From Curtobacterium flaccumfaciens (lineage in GTDB: Bacteria; Actinomycetota; Actinomycetes; Actinomycetales; Microbacteriaceae): a stretch of 64,000 nucleotides of DNA. Made by a program: the position numbers and the translations under genes. Position 1 is the stretch's first letter. Every line of letters starts with the position of its first letter. The notes under the pieces are model-generated. The model had not been told where the DNA came from. It saw only the letters and a program-made list of their open reading frames with translations, and made no database searches. The stretch lies in contig CP121450.1 of the NCBI GenBank assembly GCA_029689965.1, forward strand, positions 3,776,455 through 3,840,454, read 5' to 3'. This document shows positions 10,546 through 20,818 of the stretch, piece by piece.

Positions 10546-11579
10546 GCTGGGTCCTCTGTGTCGGAATCGGGGGTGGTCGGCGGGGTGAAGGTGGCGACGC
10601 CGATCGTGGTGTCGCTCTGGCCGTAGTACGCGAACCAGGTACCGCGGTGGAACACGAGCCCCTCGACGAAGGTGACGCTGTCGACCAGGCCGTGCAGCTC
10701 CTCCTCCGTGCGCGGCGACAGCCACGGCTCGGTGAGCTTCGCGACGACGGTGTCCGGGCGGTCCGGGTCGATGAGGATCTGCCCGCACGAGTAGTGCACG
10801 TCGTCGACGGCGGAGACGACCGCGCTGTTGTGCATGAGCAGCACGTGCCCGGTCCTGGTGCGGATCGGCTGCGGCCCGGTCTCGACGAGGTCGCCCATGA
10901 ACGTGCCGGGCTCCGGGCGCAGGATCGGGACGGGATCGGCCTCCCAGTGCAGGAGGTCGTCGGAGTACGCGACGTGCACGTTCCCCTCGCCGAACCACAT
11001 CACCCAGCGGCCGTCGAGCTGCTCGGGGAGGATGACGCCGCCCTTGCTCCAATCCGGGCCGGGCGTCTCGCGGACGCCGGCGAAGGTGTTGATCCCGGGC
11101 ACGATCGGCCCGTGCTTCTCCCACGTGCGGAGGTCGGTGGAGGTTGCGAGGCAGAGCCGGGCGGTGTGCCGGTCCCATCCGGTGTACGTGCAGTAGTAGG
11201 TGCCGTCGATCCGCACGACGCGGGGGTCCTCGCACCCGTACCGCTCGTAGTCGTGTTCCGGCACCATGACGGCGTCGGGCTCGGCCACGAACGTGTGGCC
11301 GTCGTCGCTCCAGGCGAGGCCGAGCGACGACACGATGTCGTCGGCGTGCGCCCGGTACAGCAGCGCGACGCGGCCGTCGACGACGATCGCGGCAGGGTTG
11401 TAGACGTTGGTCGACTCCCACGGATGGCGGCCGGGCCGGAGCACGGGATTGCGCTCCGACGGCTCGAACGGCCCGAACGGGTAGTCCACCGGGGGATGGT
11501 CGGAAGACGGCGGGTGCGCGGACGCACCCGAACGGGCGCCGGAGAGCACGTCCGACGCCCGCACGGTGCGGGACGTCAC
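10542..11579 (-). CDS. GH130 beta-mannoside phosphorylase-like protein
   Basis: Intact five-bladed beta-propeller protein of the GH130 type, whose members phosphorolyse beta-mannosides (for example Man-beta-1,4-GlcNAc or Man-beta-1,4-Glc) to mannose 1-phosphate. Supporting motifs are NPVLRPG at the start, VYNPAAIVVDGRVALLYRA, GCEDPRVVRIDGTYY and GPDWSKGGVILPE. The GTG start at 11579 overlaps the stop of the binding-protein gene (GTGA), which indicates coupling. With the GH38 mannosidase in the same operon, a role in processing the beta-mannosyl core of imported N-glycan fragments is a reasonable inference, not proven by sequence. Confidence 0.82.
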   Translation of the reverse strand: MTSRTVRASDVLSGARSGASAHPPSSDHPPVDYPFGPFEPSERNPVLRPGRHPWESTNVYNPAAIVVDGRVALLYRAHADDIVSSLGLAWSDDGHTFVAEPDAVMVPEHDYERYGCEDPRVVRIDGTYYCTYTGWDRHTARLCLATSTDLRTWEKHGPIVPGINTFAGVRETPGPDWSKGGVILPEQLDGRWVMWFGEGNVHVAYSDDLLHWEADPVPILRPEPGTFMGDLVETGPQPIRTRTGHVLLMHNSAVVSAVDDVHYSCGQILIDPDRPDTVVAKLTEPWLSPRTEEELHGLVDSVTFVEGLVFHRGTWFAYYGQSDTTIGVATFTPPTTPDSDTEDPA

Positions 11580-12884
11580 TTGTTGATCAGCCCCTTCAGC
11601 CCGGAGACGGTGTCCGAGACGCCCTTCTGGACGCTCACCTTGCCCTCGAGCGCCGGGTTCCACGACGTGGTCTGGATGTCGGTGGCCTTCGTCGACCATG
11701 GGTCGAGGAACTGGGTGACGAACTTCTTCTTCGTGGCGAGCTCGTACTTCGCGGTCGCGGCGATGCTCTTCGAAGCGTCGTCTCCGGCTCCCTCGAGCGA
11801 CGCGTAGTACCCCTTGCTCCCCGCCTCGTACGCGATCGGGCGACGGGGTTCGTCTTCATCGCGTCGTTGAACCCGGTGGTGTCGAGGTACGAGATCGTCT
11901 TCCAGACCGCGTCCGGTCCTCGATGGTGGCCGGCGAGCAGACGCCGTTCGCCTCGATCGGCTGGACGTTCTCCTTCGACCCGGCGGGCCACGGCGCAAAA
12001 CCCCACGAGATCTTCGGGTGGTTCGGCGCGATGAAGTTCTGCAGCCACTGTCCGCCGAACATGAGCGGGACATTGCCGTTCGAGAACGCGGCCATCGCGT
12101 TCGTGGCGTCGTAGTCGGGGTTCGTCATCTCGCCCTTCTCGATGGCGTCGGCGAACTTCTGCACGCCCTCGGTGAGCGTCGCGTCGCCCTGCGCCTTCGT
12201 GGCGTGCACGAAGCTGTTCACGATCGGCTTGCCGCCGTTCGCGACGGAGTACGCGGAGGCGCCCTGCGGGCTGTCGAAGAGCGTCCACTGGTTGACGAGC
12301 GGCGTCGTGGAGGGGTCCTTCGCCTTGAGTGCGGCGAGGTCCGCGTAGAGGTCGTCCCACGTCCAGCCGGCCTTCGGCACGTCGAGCCCTGCAGCCGTGA
12401 ACGCGTCCGCGTTGTAGAAGAACCCGTACGTGTTGGCGAGGGTCGGGATGCCCGCGGTCTTGCCGTCGGACGTCTTCCACATCGCGAGGGAGCCCGGACT
12501 GAACCCGGACGCCTTGAGACCGTCGCCGGAGGACAGCTTCGACGACCAGTCGTACAGCAGCCCCTCCGACGCCAGGTTCTGCGCCTCGGCGGTGGTGCAC
12601 CAGAAGACGTCGGGAGCCTTCTTCGCGAGGATGAGACTCGCGAGCTTCTGCGCGTAGTCGGCGTTCGGGGCGGCCTCGCGGCTGACCTTGATGCCGGACG
12701 ACTTCGCGAACTTCGCCATCGTCTTGTCGAGGGCGGAGTTGGTGGTGTTCGACTCCCACGTCATGTAGCTGACGGTGGCGCCGGAACTCGAACCGGTGGC
12801 GGATCCAGACGAGGAACAGCCGGCCAGTGTGAGCCCGGCCAGGGCGATCGCCGCCGTGGCGGCCAGCAGGCGTTTGCGGTGCAT
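11576..12884 (-). CDS. Extracellular sugar-binding lipoprotein of the second ABC importer (two frameshifts)
   Basis: Solute-binding protein with a Sec lipoprotein signal (LLAATAAIALAGLTLAGC, cysteine at about residue 23) and a Ser/Gly-rich linker. The family 1 binding fold shows VSYMTWESNTTNSALDKTM, NTYGFFYNADAF and FGGQWLQNF. The frame changes near 11920 and 11840; the restored C-terminus ends KGVSDTVSGLKGLINK. ATG at 12884 has AGGAGAG upstream. It follows its two permeases by about 90 bp and overlaps the GH130 start. The substrate is probably a mannose-containing oligosaccharide, judged from GH38 and GH130 in the operon. Confidence 0.88.
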
Positions 12885-12939
12885 GTCACTCTCCTTCGAG
12901 TGCTGTGGTGGTGCGTGGGCGTGCGGGTGCGGGGAGGGC

Positions 12940-12964
12940 CTGGAGGCGCGGGTCGCCCCGCGCC
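12940..12964. repeat. Copy of the dispersed CTGGAGGCGCGG palindrome
   Basis: CTGGAGGCGCGGG followed by CCCCGCGCC forms a small GC-rich hairpin between the permease stop and the binding-protein start. It belongs to the family also seen at 2026, 7479, 26470, 31235, 41449, 55248 and 57250. Inside an operon it could lower or raise expression of the downstream gene. Confidence 0.55.
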
Positions 12965-12973
12965 GTCCGCGCG

Positions 12974-13884
12974 CTACTTGGAGATGGTCCCGAGGGACCC
13001 GATGCCCTCCATGAAGTAGCGCTGGGCGAGGAAGAACAGGATCAGGGGCGGCAGCATGAACAGCAGGTTCGTTGCCATGTAGTAGTTGTATTCGTTGCCC
13101 GCGGTGTCCCCGAGGAACGAGGCCATGCCGAGCGAGAGCGTGAACTTCGACCCGGTCTGCAGGTAGACGAGCGGGTTGAGGTAGTCGTTCCACGCGAGCT
13201 GGAACGACATGATCGCGATGGTGATCGTGACGGGCTTCGTGATCGGCAGCATGATCTTCGTGAAGATCGTCCAGTGCCCCGCACCGTCGAGCAGCGCGGA
13301 CTCGTCGAGGTACTTCGGGATCGACATGTAGTACTGGCGGGCGAGGAACACGAAGATCGGCGATCCGAAGAACGCGGGCAGGATGAGTGGCACCCAGGTG
13401 TCGATGAGCCCCGTCGAGATGTACAGGTGCTGCAGCGGGATGAGGCCGACGATGCCCGGCACGAAGAGGCTTCCGGAGATGAGCGCGAACCACAGATTGC
13501 GACCGGGGAACTCGATGCGCGAGATGCCGTATCCCACCACCATGGAGCTCGCGACGGCACCGAACGTCGAGAGGATCGTGACGACCGCCGTGTTGAGCAG
13601 CAGCCGGTAGAAGTCGATCTCCTTCGGCCCGTTCACGAAGTTCGACCAGTTGAACTCCTTCGGGAAGAACTGCGGCGGGATCGACGCGATGTCGCTGTTC
13701 GACTTCAGGGCGATGCTGAGCATCCAGACCAGTGGAAGCAGCATCGAGATCGCGAGGAGCGAGCAGAGCGCGTACCAGGCGATACGCGACAGCAGCAGGG
13801 GCACCCGCTGCGTGAGCGGGGCCGACGGCGGCGCGAGACGCGGGCGGGTGCGGCGGTCGTCGACGGCGTGACGGTGGCGGTCAT
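12974..13884 (-). CDS. Carbohydrate ABC transporter permease, MalG type (frameshift near the N-terminus)
   Basis: CUT1 permease with six predicted helices. The EAA-type loop is YLDESALLDGAGHWTIFTKIMLP and the C-terminus is FFLAQRYFMEGIGSLGTISK. The main frame opens at 13804, but the ATG at 13884 (MTATVTPSTTAAPARV) overlaps the upstream permease stop and joins after one shift near 13830, giving a normal short cytoplasmic N-terminus, so I take that as the start. It pairs with the next permease to form the channel of the mannoside importer. No dedicated ATPase gene is linked. Confidence 0.9.
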
Positions 13885-14873
13885 GACTCGTTCCCTGCTG
13901 TGAAGCGGCCGCGCGTGAGCCGCAGCATGCCGAGCGTGACGATCATCACGATGACGAAGAGCACCCACACCTCGGCCGTGGCGTAACCGAGGTTCGGCGA
14001 CGCGATGAAGTTCGCGAACCCGTCCGTGTAGATCTTGTACATGAGGAGGTTGGTCGAGGTGCCCGGGCCGCCCTTGGTGAGGATGGCGACCTGGGTGAAG
14101 GTCTGGAACGCCCCGTTGAGCTGCAGCACGAGCTGCAGGAGCAGGATCGGCCGATCATCGGCAGCGTGACCTGCATGAACCGACGGACTGCTCCGGCTCC
14201 GTCGACCTTCGCGGCCTCGGTCAGCTCGGTCGGCACCGCCTGCAGGCCGGCGAGGAAGATCATCATGGTGCCGCCGATGCCCCAGACACCGACGATGAGG
14301 ATCGACGCGAGCGCCACCTTCGAGTCGCCGAGCCACATGACGGTCGGCAGGTGGAGCGCCCGGAGCACCTCGTTCGCGAGACCGTACGTCGGGTCGTAGA
14401 TGTACTTCCACAGCGTCAGGACCGCGACCGCGGGGAGCACGACCGGGAGGTAGAAGACCGTGCGGAAGATCTTGACGCCCTTCAGGCCTCGGTCCACGAG
14501 GACGGCGAGCGCGAGGCCGGCGGCGATCGTCACCGGCACCGAGACGACCACCCAGAGGAGCGTGACCTCGATGGACGGCCAGAACTTCGGGTCGTCGGTG
14601 AACATCTCGACGTAGTTGCCGAAGCCGATCCACTTCGCCGGCGTCAGACCGTTCCACTCTGTGAACGAGTGGTAGAGCGACGTCACCATCGGGTACCCGA
14701 CGAACAGGAGCAGGCCGATGATCGCCGGAGCGATGAAGAGGTAGCCGGCGATGGTGTCCTTTCGACGCTTCGCGGAGCCGCGCACGGGTCCGCCGCGGTC
14801 CCTGCGCTTCGCGGCGGGCGGTGTCAGCACCTCGGCGGCGGGTGCCGGCACCGCCTGGATGGGCCTGTGTCAT
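13881..14873 (-). CDS. Sugar ABC transporter permease, MalF type (frameshifted)
   Basis: CUT1 permease: first helix GYLFIAPAIIGLLLFVGYPM, a W-N-G loop (FTEWNGLTPAKWIGFGNYVEM), and the EAA loop (LTEAAKVDGAGAVRRFMQVTLPM). One shift near 14150 separates this from the C-terminal part (GAFQTFTQVAILTKGGPG and two more helices). Two starts are possible. ATG at 14873 overlaps the GH38 stop (ATGA), matching the coupling pattern of the operon, but needs another shift near 14850; GTG at 14851 is in frame without it. The product forms the heterodimeric channel with the following permease. Confidence 0.88.
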   Translation of the reverse strand: MTQAHPGGAGTRRRGADTARREAQGPRRTRARLREASKGHHRRLPLHRSGDHRPAPVRRVPDGDVALPLVHRVERSDAGEVDRLRQLRRDVHRRPEVLAVHRGHAPLGGRLGAGDDRRRPRARRPRGPRPEGRQDLPHGLLPPGRAPRGRGPDAVEVHLRPDVRSRERGAPGAPPADRHVARRLEGGARVDPHRRCLGHRRHHDDLPRRPAGGADRADRGREGRRSRSSPSVHAGHAADDRPILLLQLVLQLNGAFQTFTQVAILTKGGPGTSTNLLMYKIYTDGFANFIASPNLGYATAEVWVLFVIVMIVTLGMLRLTRGRFTAGNES

Positions 14874-17800
14874 CGGATCTCCTCCTCGAGCCCGGCGCCC
14901 CGGCGGATCCGGAGCGTGACGATCTGGAACGGCCGGAACGGCAGCGTGGCCGAGCCGTCCGTGACGACGGTGCCGATCGGAGCATCGACACGGCGCTCCA
15001 GCAGGTCCGTGACGACGGCGCCGGACGACGGCAGGTCCCACGCCACCGTCGCGGTGGTCCGTGCCCCAAGGGCTTCGTACAGGCGGACGACCAGGTCCCC
15101 TGAGCCGTCCTCGGCGATCTTGACCGATTCCACGATGACGCCCGAGCGGTCGGCGCCGGATGCGTCCGTCACGCGGACGAGCGGGGCGACGGGACCGGCG
15201 CCGGAGCGCGAGCGCACCGGCAGGTTGACCCGGTACCCCGCGTCGACGGCGTCCGCGATGGCCGCGTCGCTGACGAGCCGGTACGAGAACCGGTGCACGC
15301 CCTGGTCGGTCTCCGGGTCCGGGAACCGCGGCGCGCGGAGCAGCGAGAGCCGCACCTCCGTGCCGGGCAACGAGCCCTCCGCGTCGCGGCGGCGGATGTC
15401 GTGCCCGTACGTCGAGTCGTTCGCGACCGCGACGCCGAAGCCGGGTTCGCCGACGTGCACCCAGCGGTGCGCGCAGATCTCGAACTTCGCCGCGTCCCAC
15501 GTCGTGTTGCCGTGCGTCGGGCGCGCGATGTGCCCGAACTGGATCTCGGACGACGATGTGTCGGTGAGCACGTCGAGGGGGAACGTCACCTTGAGGAGCC
15601 GATCGGCCTCGTGCCAGTCGACCTCGGTCGTGTAGTCGATCTCCCCGCGCCCGGCCGGAGCGTGGTGCGCTGCAGCGCCGACGACCGGCCGAACCACCGC
15701 TGCACGACGACCGTGGCGGAGCCGTCGTCGTCGTGCTCCACGTGCAGGTCGTCGACCTCCTCCAGGACGGTCGCGGTGCGGAGGTAGTGCTCGTCGACAT
15801 CCCACGCGTCGAACCGGTTCGGGAAGTCCTGGTGCAGGACCAGGTCACCGAGACGACCGCCGGGGGCGACCAGCTCGCGACCGCGACGGAGGTCGACGAC
15901 GCTGGTCGCGCCTCCCGTCCGGTCCAGGGTGATCCGCAGGATCCCGTTGTCGAGCACGGTACGGTCGTCGTCCTGCTCGACCGTCACCGGCGCGAGTCCG
16001 GCCTGGAGGCCGTGGTCGCCGCCCGCGGTCGCCGCACCGAGCGCGGGCACCCCGTCGGTCGCCGCGGGGACGCGTTGAACGCGAGGGGGACGTCGCCGTC
16101 GCCGGCGAGGACGTCGAGCGCGGTGCCGATGATCCCCTCGAGCTCCTGCGCGACCTCGGCGTACGCCTCCGCGGCCTGCCGGTGGACCCAGGCGATGCCC
16201 GACCCGGGCAGGATGTCGTGGAACTGGTGGAGGAGCACGACCTTCCACAGTCGGTCGAGCGCCTCGGACGGGTACGGCACGCCGTGGCGAACCGAGGCCG
16301 TGGCGGACCAGAGCTCGGCCTCGCGGAGCAGGTGCTCGCTGCGGCGGTTGCCCTGCTTCATGGCTGCCTGCGACGTGTACGTGCCGCGGTGCGCCTCCAG
16401 GTACAGCTCGCCCACCCAGGTCGGGGCATCCTCGTACTCGGCCTCGGCCTCGCGGAAGAACGACTCCGGCGTCGCGTGCTCGATGGCGGGCGCACCCTCG
16501 AGGTCCGCCTGCCGTGCTGCCCGTTCCATCATGATGGCGGTGGGTCCGCCGCCGCCGTCGCCGTGGCCGAACGGGACGACCGACATGGTGGCTCCGCCCG
16601 CGTCGCGGAAGTTCGTCTGCGCGTGCTCCATCTCCCGCGGGGTCAGCTCGGAGAGGTAGTTGTCGACGGGCGGCATGTGGCTGAACAGCGTCGTGCCGTC
16701 GATGCCCTGCCACCAGAAGGTGTGGTGCGGGAACCTGTCGATCGGGCTGCCCCAGCTGGCTTCTGCGTGAGGAACCAGCGGTAGCCGGCGAGCTTCGCGA
16801 TCTGCGGCAGGGCGGCCGTGTACCCGAAGGAGTCCGGCAGCCAGACCTCCTCGGGCTCGAACCCGAACTTCTCGGCGAAGTAGCGCTTGCCGTGCACGAA
16901 CTGGCGGACGAGGGCCTCGCCGCCGGGCAGGTTCGTGTCGGACTCCACCCACATGCCGCCGGCGGGGATCCGGCGCCCCTCGGCGACGCGTTCGGTGATG
17001 CGCGCGAGGAGCTCGGGGTGGGTCTCCTCGACCCAGGCGTACTGCTGGGCCTGCGAGCACGCGAAGTTGAACGACGGGTACCGGTCCATGAGGTCGAGCA
17101 CGTTGGAGAAGGTCCGCGTGCACTTCCGGACGGTCTCGCGCGTCGGCCAGAGCCAGGCGGAGTCGATGTGCGCATGGGCAATCGCCTTGACGCGGTGCGC
17201 GGAGGCGTCGGCACGGCGGGCGAGCTCCGGCGCGAGGACGTCGCGGGCGTCGACCGCGGTACCGCGCACGTCGCCGAGGTCGATCGCGTCGCAGGCCCGG
17301 TCGAGCGCCGCGAGGATCCGAACCCGGCGAGGACGGTCCACCGGGAGCTCCTCGGCCCACCCGATGAGCAGTTCGAGGTCGACCTCGAGCGCCTGCACCT
17401 CCGGGTCGAGCACGGCGATGTCAGCCCGCTGCAGGCGGTACAGCGGCGGACCGTCGGGGGCGATGCCGTCGCCCAGGTGCGTGGGCAGGAACGACACCGA
17501 CGCGATGTCCGGGTTCGCGGCGCCCTCCACCCAGAGGTCCACGACGGTCGTGGCGGGGTCGAGTGGTACCCACTGCGACTTCGGGTGGATGCCCTTGACG
17601 ATGGTGCCGTCGGCGGTGAGCACGAGCCCCTCGCACTGGAAGCCCGGGCCGGAGTCCGGAGCGAACCCGATGTCGACGAGCGCGACCAGCGGGCCGACGG
17701 TCGTGGGCCCCATCCGTGCGACGGTGTCCGCCCATGCCGTGGGGACGGTCCCTGTCAGGTGGAACCAGCTCGTGGTCCATGCCGGCCCCCAGGCATCACC

Positions 17801-17977
17801 GACCGCGATCCGCCGGTGCTCGCCCGCCGTGGTCGCCGCCGCGAAGGGCTCGGGCTCGCCGGGAAGGTCGCGGACGGTGACGTCGAGGGGAACGCTCGCC
17901 ACCTCGACGGCGGGGCGGACGCGCTCGCGGAGGAGCCGGGTCGCGCGGTCGATGACGCGTTGGGGGTCGTTGTGCAT
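14870..17977 (-). CDS. GH38 alpha-mannosidase (three frameshifts)
   Basis: About 1,030 residues, the usual size of bacterial GH38 enzymes, which remove alpha-linked mannose by a retaining, zinc-dependent mechanism. The zinc-site and catalytic motifs are present: KAIAHAHIDSAWLWP (His and Asp ligands), the long helical region FACSQAQQYAWVEE, EEVWLPDSFGYTAALPQ, and HQFHDILPGSGIAWVH. The C-terminal half is beta-sandwich. Frames change near 16762, 16075 and 15660, with no loss of family sequence. ATG at 17977 is the first good start. There is no signal peptide, so it acts on imported oligosaccharides. It overlaps the importer permease gene by four bases. Confidence 0.92.
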
Positions 17978-18035
17978 GTGTTCAGTGCTCTTCTGTCAGT
18001 GCTGCGTCGGCGGTGCTGTGCGGCGCGCGCACCGT

Positions 18036-19291
18036 TCAGCCCCTCCGGTGCGGCAGGGTGAAGTCGACCTTGACGAGCATCTGCGCGCCCGTCTCGGACG
18101 AGTAGTACGTGTAGTAGCGCGTCATTCCGTGGTTGGTCGTGTACTCGGGGTGCGCGAACGCGGCGTAGTTCACCGCGGTCGACTTCTGCGCCGTGAACAG
18201 GTCCGTCGGCGTGCTCCACGGGCCCCACGGGGTCGGTGCGGTCTGGAACTGCACCTGGTCGGAGAGCGCCGGCTCGAACGTGTTCATGTACTGGTGCGTC
18301 GTGGCGTCGTACTGCACGGTCTCCCCGGCAGCGCCGCCCTGCATGTCGGTGACCGCCTTCGTCTCGTCGGACGACCACCGCGCCCGACCGTCGACGGTCC
18401 CCGTGTAGAACGACCACGCGGCGCGGTCGTTCACCCGCGAGATCGGTACCCGTGCCACGCCGCACGCATGGTCGTCGTCGCAGCCGCCGTACGCGTACAG
18501 CTTCGTCCCCGACGAGCACGGAGCCGCCGTTGCCCCACTCCTCGCTCGCGCCGAAGAGGAGCGTCCGTCGGCACCCTCCGGGCTGCTGAGCGCCGGGTCC
18601 TGGTGCTGGACCAGCATGCGCGTCGCGGTCTTCGTGCGCATGTCGATCGACACGATGCCCGAGCCGATCTGCTGTCCGATGAAGCCGGAGGCGCAGGGGC
18701 CCGTGTCGGGTCCGCCACGGCACAGCTTGCCTTCGAAGACGAGGATGCGGTGGCGCACCGGGTCCGCGACCGCCGAGCCCGGCCAGAAGCCGAACACTGT
18801 GCCGCAGTTCGGGTCCGTCGAGCCGGTGCAGTCCGCCGATGCGTGCGCGTCCTGGAACGCCTGCTCCGTCGGGGTGACGGGGACGAACTCCGTCGGCGCT
18901 CCTGTGTCGGCCTCGCTCGCGAAGGTCGTCGAGTGGAGTGCGATGTTGTCGGAAGCGTTCAGGTCGCTCGTCACGGCGGCGGTGCTGGTGAGGAAGTCGT
19001 CCGGGTCCGTCTCGATGGTGTCGTCGAAGAACCAGTAGGACTTGCCCTGGTACAGGATGCTCTGGCCGTTGTCGCGCGCAGCGACATGGCTGTTCTGGTC
19101 CAGCGGGCCGAGGACGTCGAAGTCCTTGACCGTGAGTCCGCCGTTGGCCGCAGGCGTGGAGGCCCGGGACGCCGGGCCCCCGACGGGAGTGGGAGTCGGG
19201 CGGAGCCGGCAGCGAAGGCCGGTGATCCGATGAGCAGGGCCAGGGTCGCGCCGATGGCTCCTGCCGTCAGGACTGCATGTCGCAACTGCAT
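18036..19291 (-). CDS. Secreted DUF4185-like beta-propeller protein (frameshifted)
   Basis: The N-terminus is a Sec signal peptide (HAVLTAGAIGATLALLIGSPAFA). The mature part carries the pattern of DUF4185 proteins, predicted five-bladed propellers related to GH43/GH130 folds: HVAARDNGQSILYQGKSYWFFDDT near its start and MTRYYTYYSSETGAQMLVKVDF at the end. Frames change near 19195, and two compensating shifts near 18560 and 18510 leave a short out-of-frame stretch whose corrected reading is LLFGASEEWGNGGSVLVG. It is the first gene of the leftward mannoside operon, just after the palindromic operator at 19357. Function unknown; glycan binding or hydrolysis outside the cell is inferred from location and fold only. 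Confidence 0.6.
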
Positions 19292-19356
19292 CGTTGTCGC
19301 TGCTCCTCGTTGAGTGGCGGTGGGCGACGAGCCCGGGGACTCGCCGCAATTGAGTG

Positions 19357-19389
19357 TGACAACGTTGACTCGCAATGTCAACGTTGTCA
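19357..19389. promoter_or_regulatory. Perfect 13-bp inverted repeat in the divergent promoter region
   Basis: TGACAACGTTGAC, a 7-bp spacer (TCGCAAT) and GTCAACGTTGTCA form a perfect inverted repeat between the divergent DUF4185/GH38 operon and the plus-strand glycosidase genes. Each arm is itself a near-palindrome centred on ACGT, typical of a LacI operator, so this may be two adjacent operators able to shut both promoters. It ends 10 bp before the ATG at 19400. Confidence 0.65.
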
Positions 19390-19399
19390 AGATGGCGAC

Positions 19400-20814
19400 A
19401 TGCACATCAGCGTCGACGCGCCTCACCTTCCCTGGCTCGCAGCCCTCCACGACAACGCCGTCGCCACCCTCGACCGGAACGTCGTCACCGACCAGCGCGG
19501 GACCTTCATCCGAGCGGGTGCCGGGTACCCCGACCCGTGGACGCGCGACGCGGCGCTGAACTCCTGGGGCGCGGCGAACCTGCTCCGGCCGGCGGCCGCG
19601 CGGGACACGCTGGTGCGGGTGTGCGAGGAGGGCCCGGACGGTGGACACGTCATCGCCCAGGACGACCAGTGGTGGGACCAGATCGTCTGGGTGATCGCAG
19701 CCCACGACCACGCACTGTGGACAGGTGACCGGGCGTTCCTCGCCGAGGCATTCGCGATCGGCACGGCCTCACTCGCGATCCTCGACGCGACCCGATTCCG
19801 TCCGCGGTGGGGCCTCTACGCCGGACCAGCACTCATGCAGGACGGCATCTCGGGACTCCCGACGCCGCCAGCCACGCCGACCGAGACGAGCTCCTTCGTG
19901 CTCGACTACCCCGACGCCCACGAGGTCATGAGCCTGTCGACGAACCTGGTGTACGTGGCCGCGCTCCGGTCGCTCGACGCGATGGGCACGGAACTCGGCG
20001 GCTCCGAAGCGGTGGCCGCCGCCGCACGATTCGGCATGCGGGCCGACGAGCTCGTCACCGCTGTGCGTGAGCACCTCGGCGACGGCCACACGTTCGGGTA
20101 CTTCCGCCACGGGTCCGACGCCGGCTCGGACGCGGACGGGACCGCCGGCACGCTCGACACCCACCGCGAGGCCGCCGGGCTCGCCCTCGCCGCGCTGTTC
20201 GGCGCCGCCACCGATCCGCACGCGGCGCTCAGGTCCATCGCGCGAGGTCCGTTCGGCCCGGTGAACGTCGGTCCGCACTTCCCGACCGCTACGACGACGA
20301 GCACCCCGGACGGCACAACGCGATGTGCTGGCCGATGGTCATGGGACTCGTCGGCAGCGCTGCCGCGTCGCTCGGCGACCACGACGGCACCGTCCGCGCG
20401 CTCACCGAGTTCCACGAGCTCGTCGAGCGGAGCGGCGGGCGCTTCGACGAACTGTACGACCCGATCTCCGGCGAAGCGCACGGCGGGTGGCAGTGCGGCG
20501 ACACCTGGCCGAGCGAACCCGACCAGACATGGTCGGCGACCTCGTTCCTCCGGCTCGTGCACACCGGTCTCGTCGGAGCGCACGCGAGGTTCGGCGGACT
20601 CCGGTTCGAACCGGTGCCGCTCGCGGCCGGCGAACGGGTCACCGTGCGCGGGCTGCCGTACCGTGACGCCGTGCTCGACGTCGAGATCGCCCCCGGCCCC
20701 GCTGCGTCCGTGCGCCTCGACGACGCGGACGTTCCGGCCGACGGGCGCCCGCACATCGACGCTGCGCTAATCGGCAGGCACACCGTGCACGTGACCACGC
20801 CGACCGCCGCCTGA
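19400..20814 (+). CDS. Six-hairpin (alpha/alpha)6-barrel glycosidase, family uncertain (one frameshift)
   Basis: The sequence has the look of six-hairpin glycosidases (GH63/GH37/MGH1-like clan): YPDPWTRDAALNSWGAANLL near the start, DQWWDQIVWVIAAHDHALWTGDRAFL, DYPDAHEVMSLSTNLVYVAAL, then WPMVMGLVGSAAASLGDHDG and QTWSATSFLRLVH. One base is missing near 20290; correction gives HFPDRYDDEHPGRHNAMCWPM. About 470 residues with no signal peptide. ATG at 19400 lies directly after the palindromic operator, and the gene runs into a GH78-like gene 5 bp later. The exact GH family and substrate are not certain; an alpha-mannosidic or rhamnosidic substrate would fit the locus. Confidence 0.6.
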
Positions 20815-20818
20815 TCAC

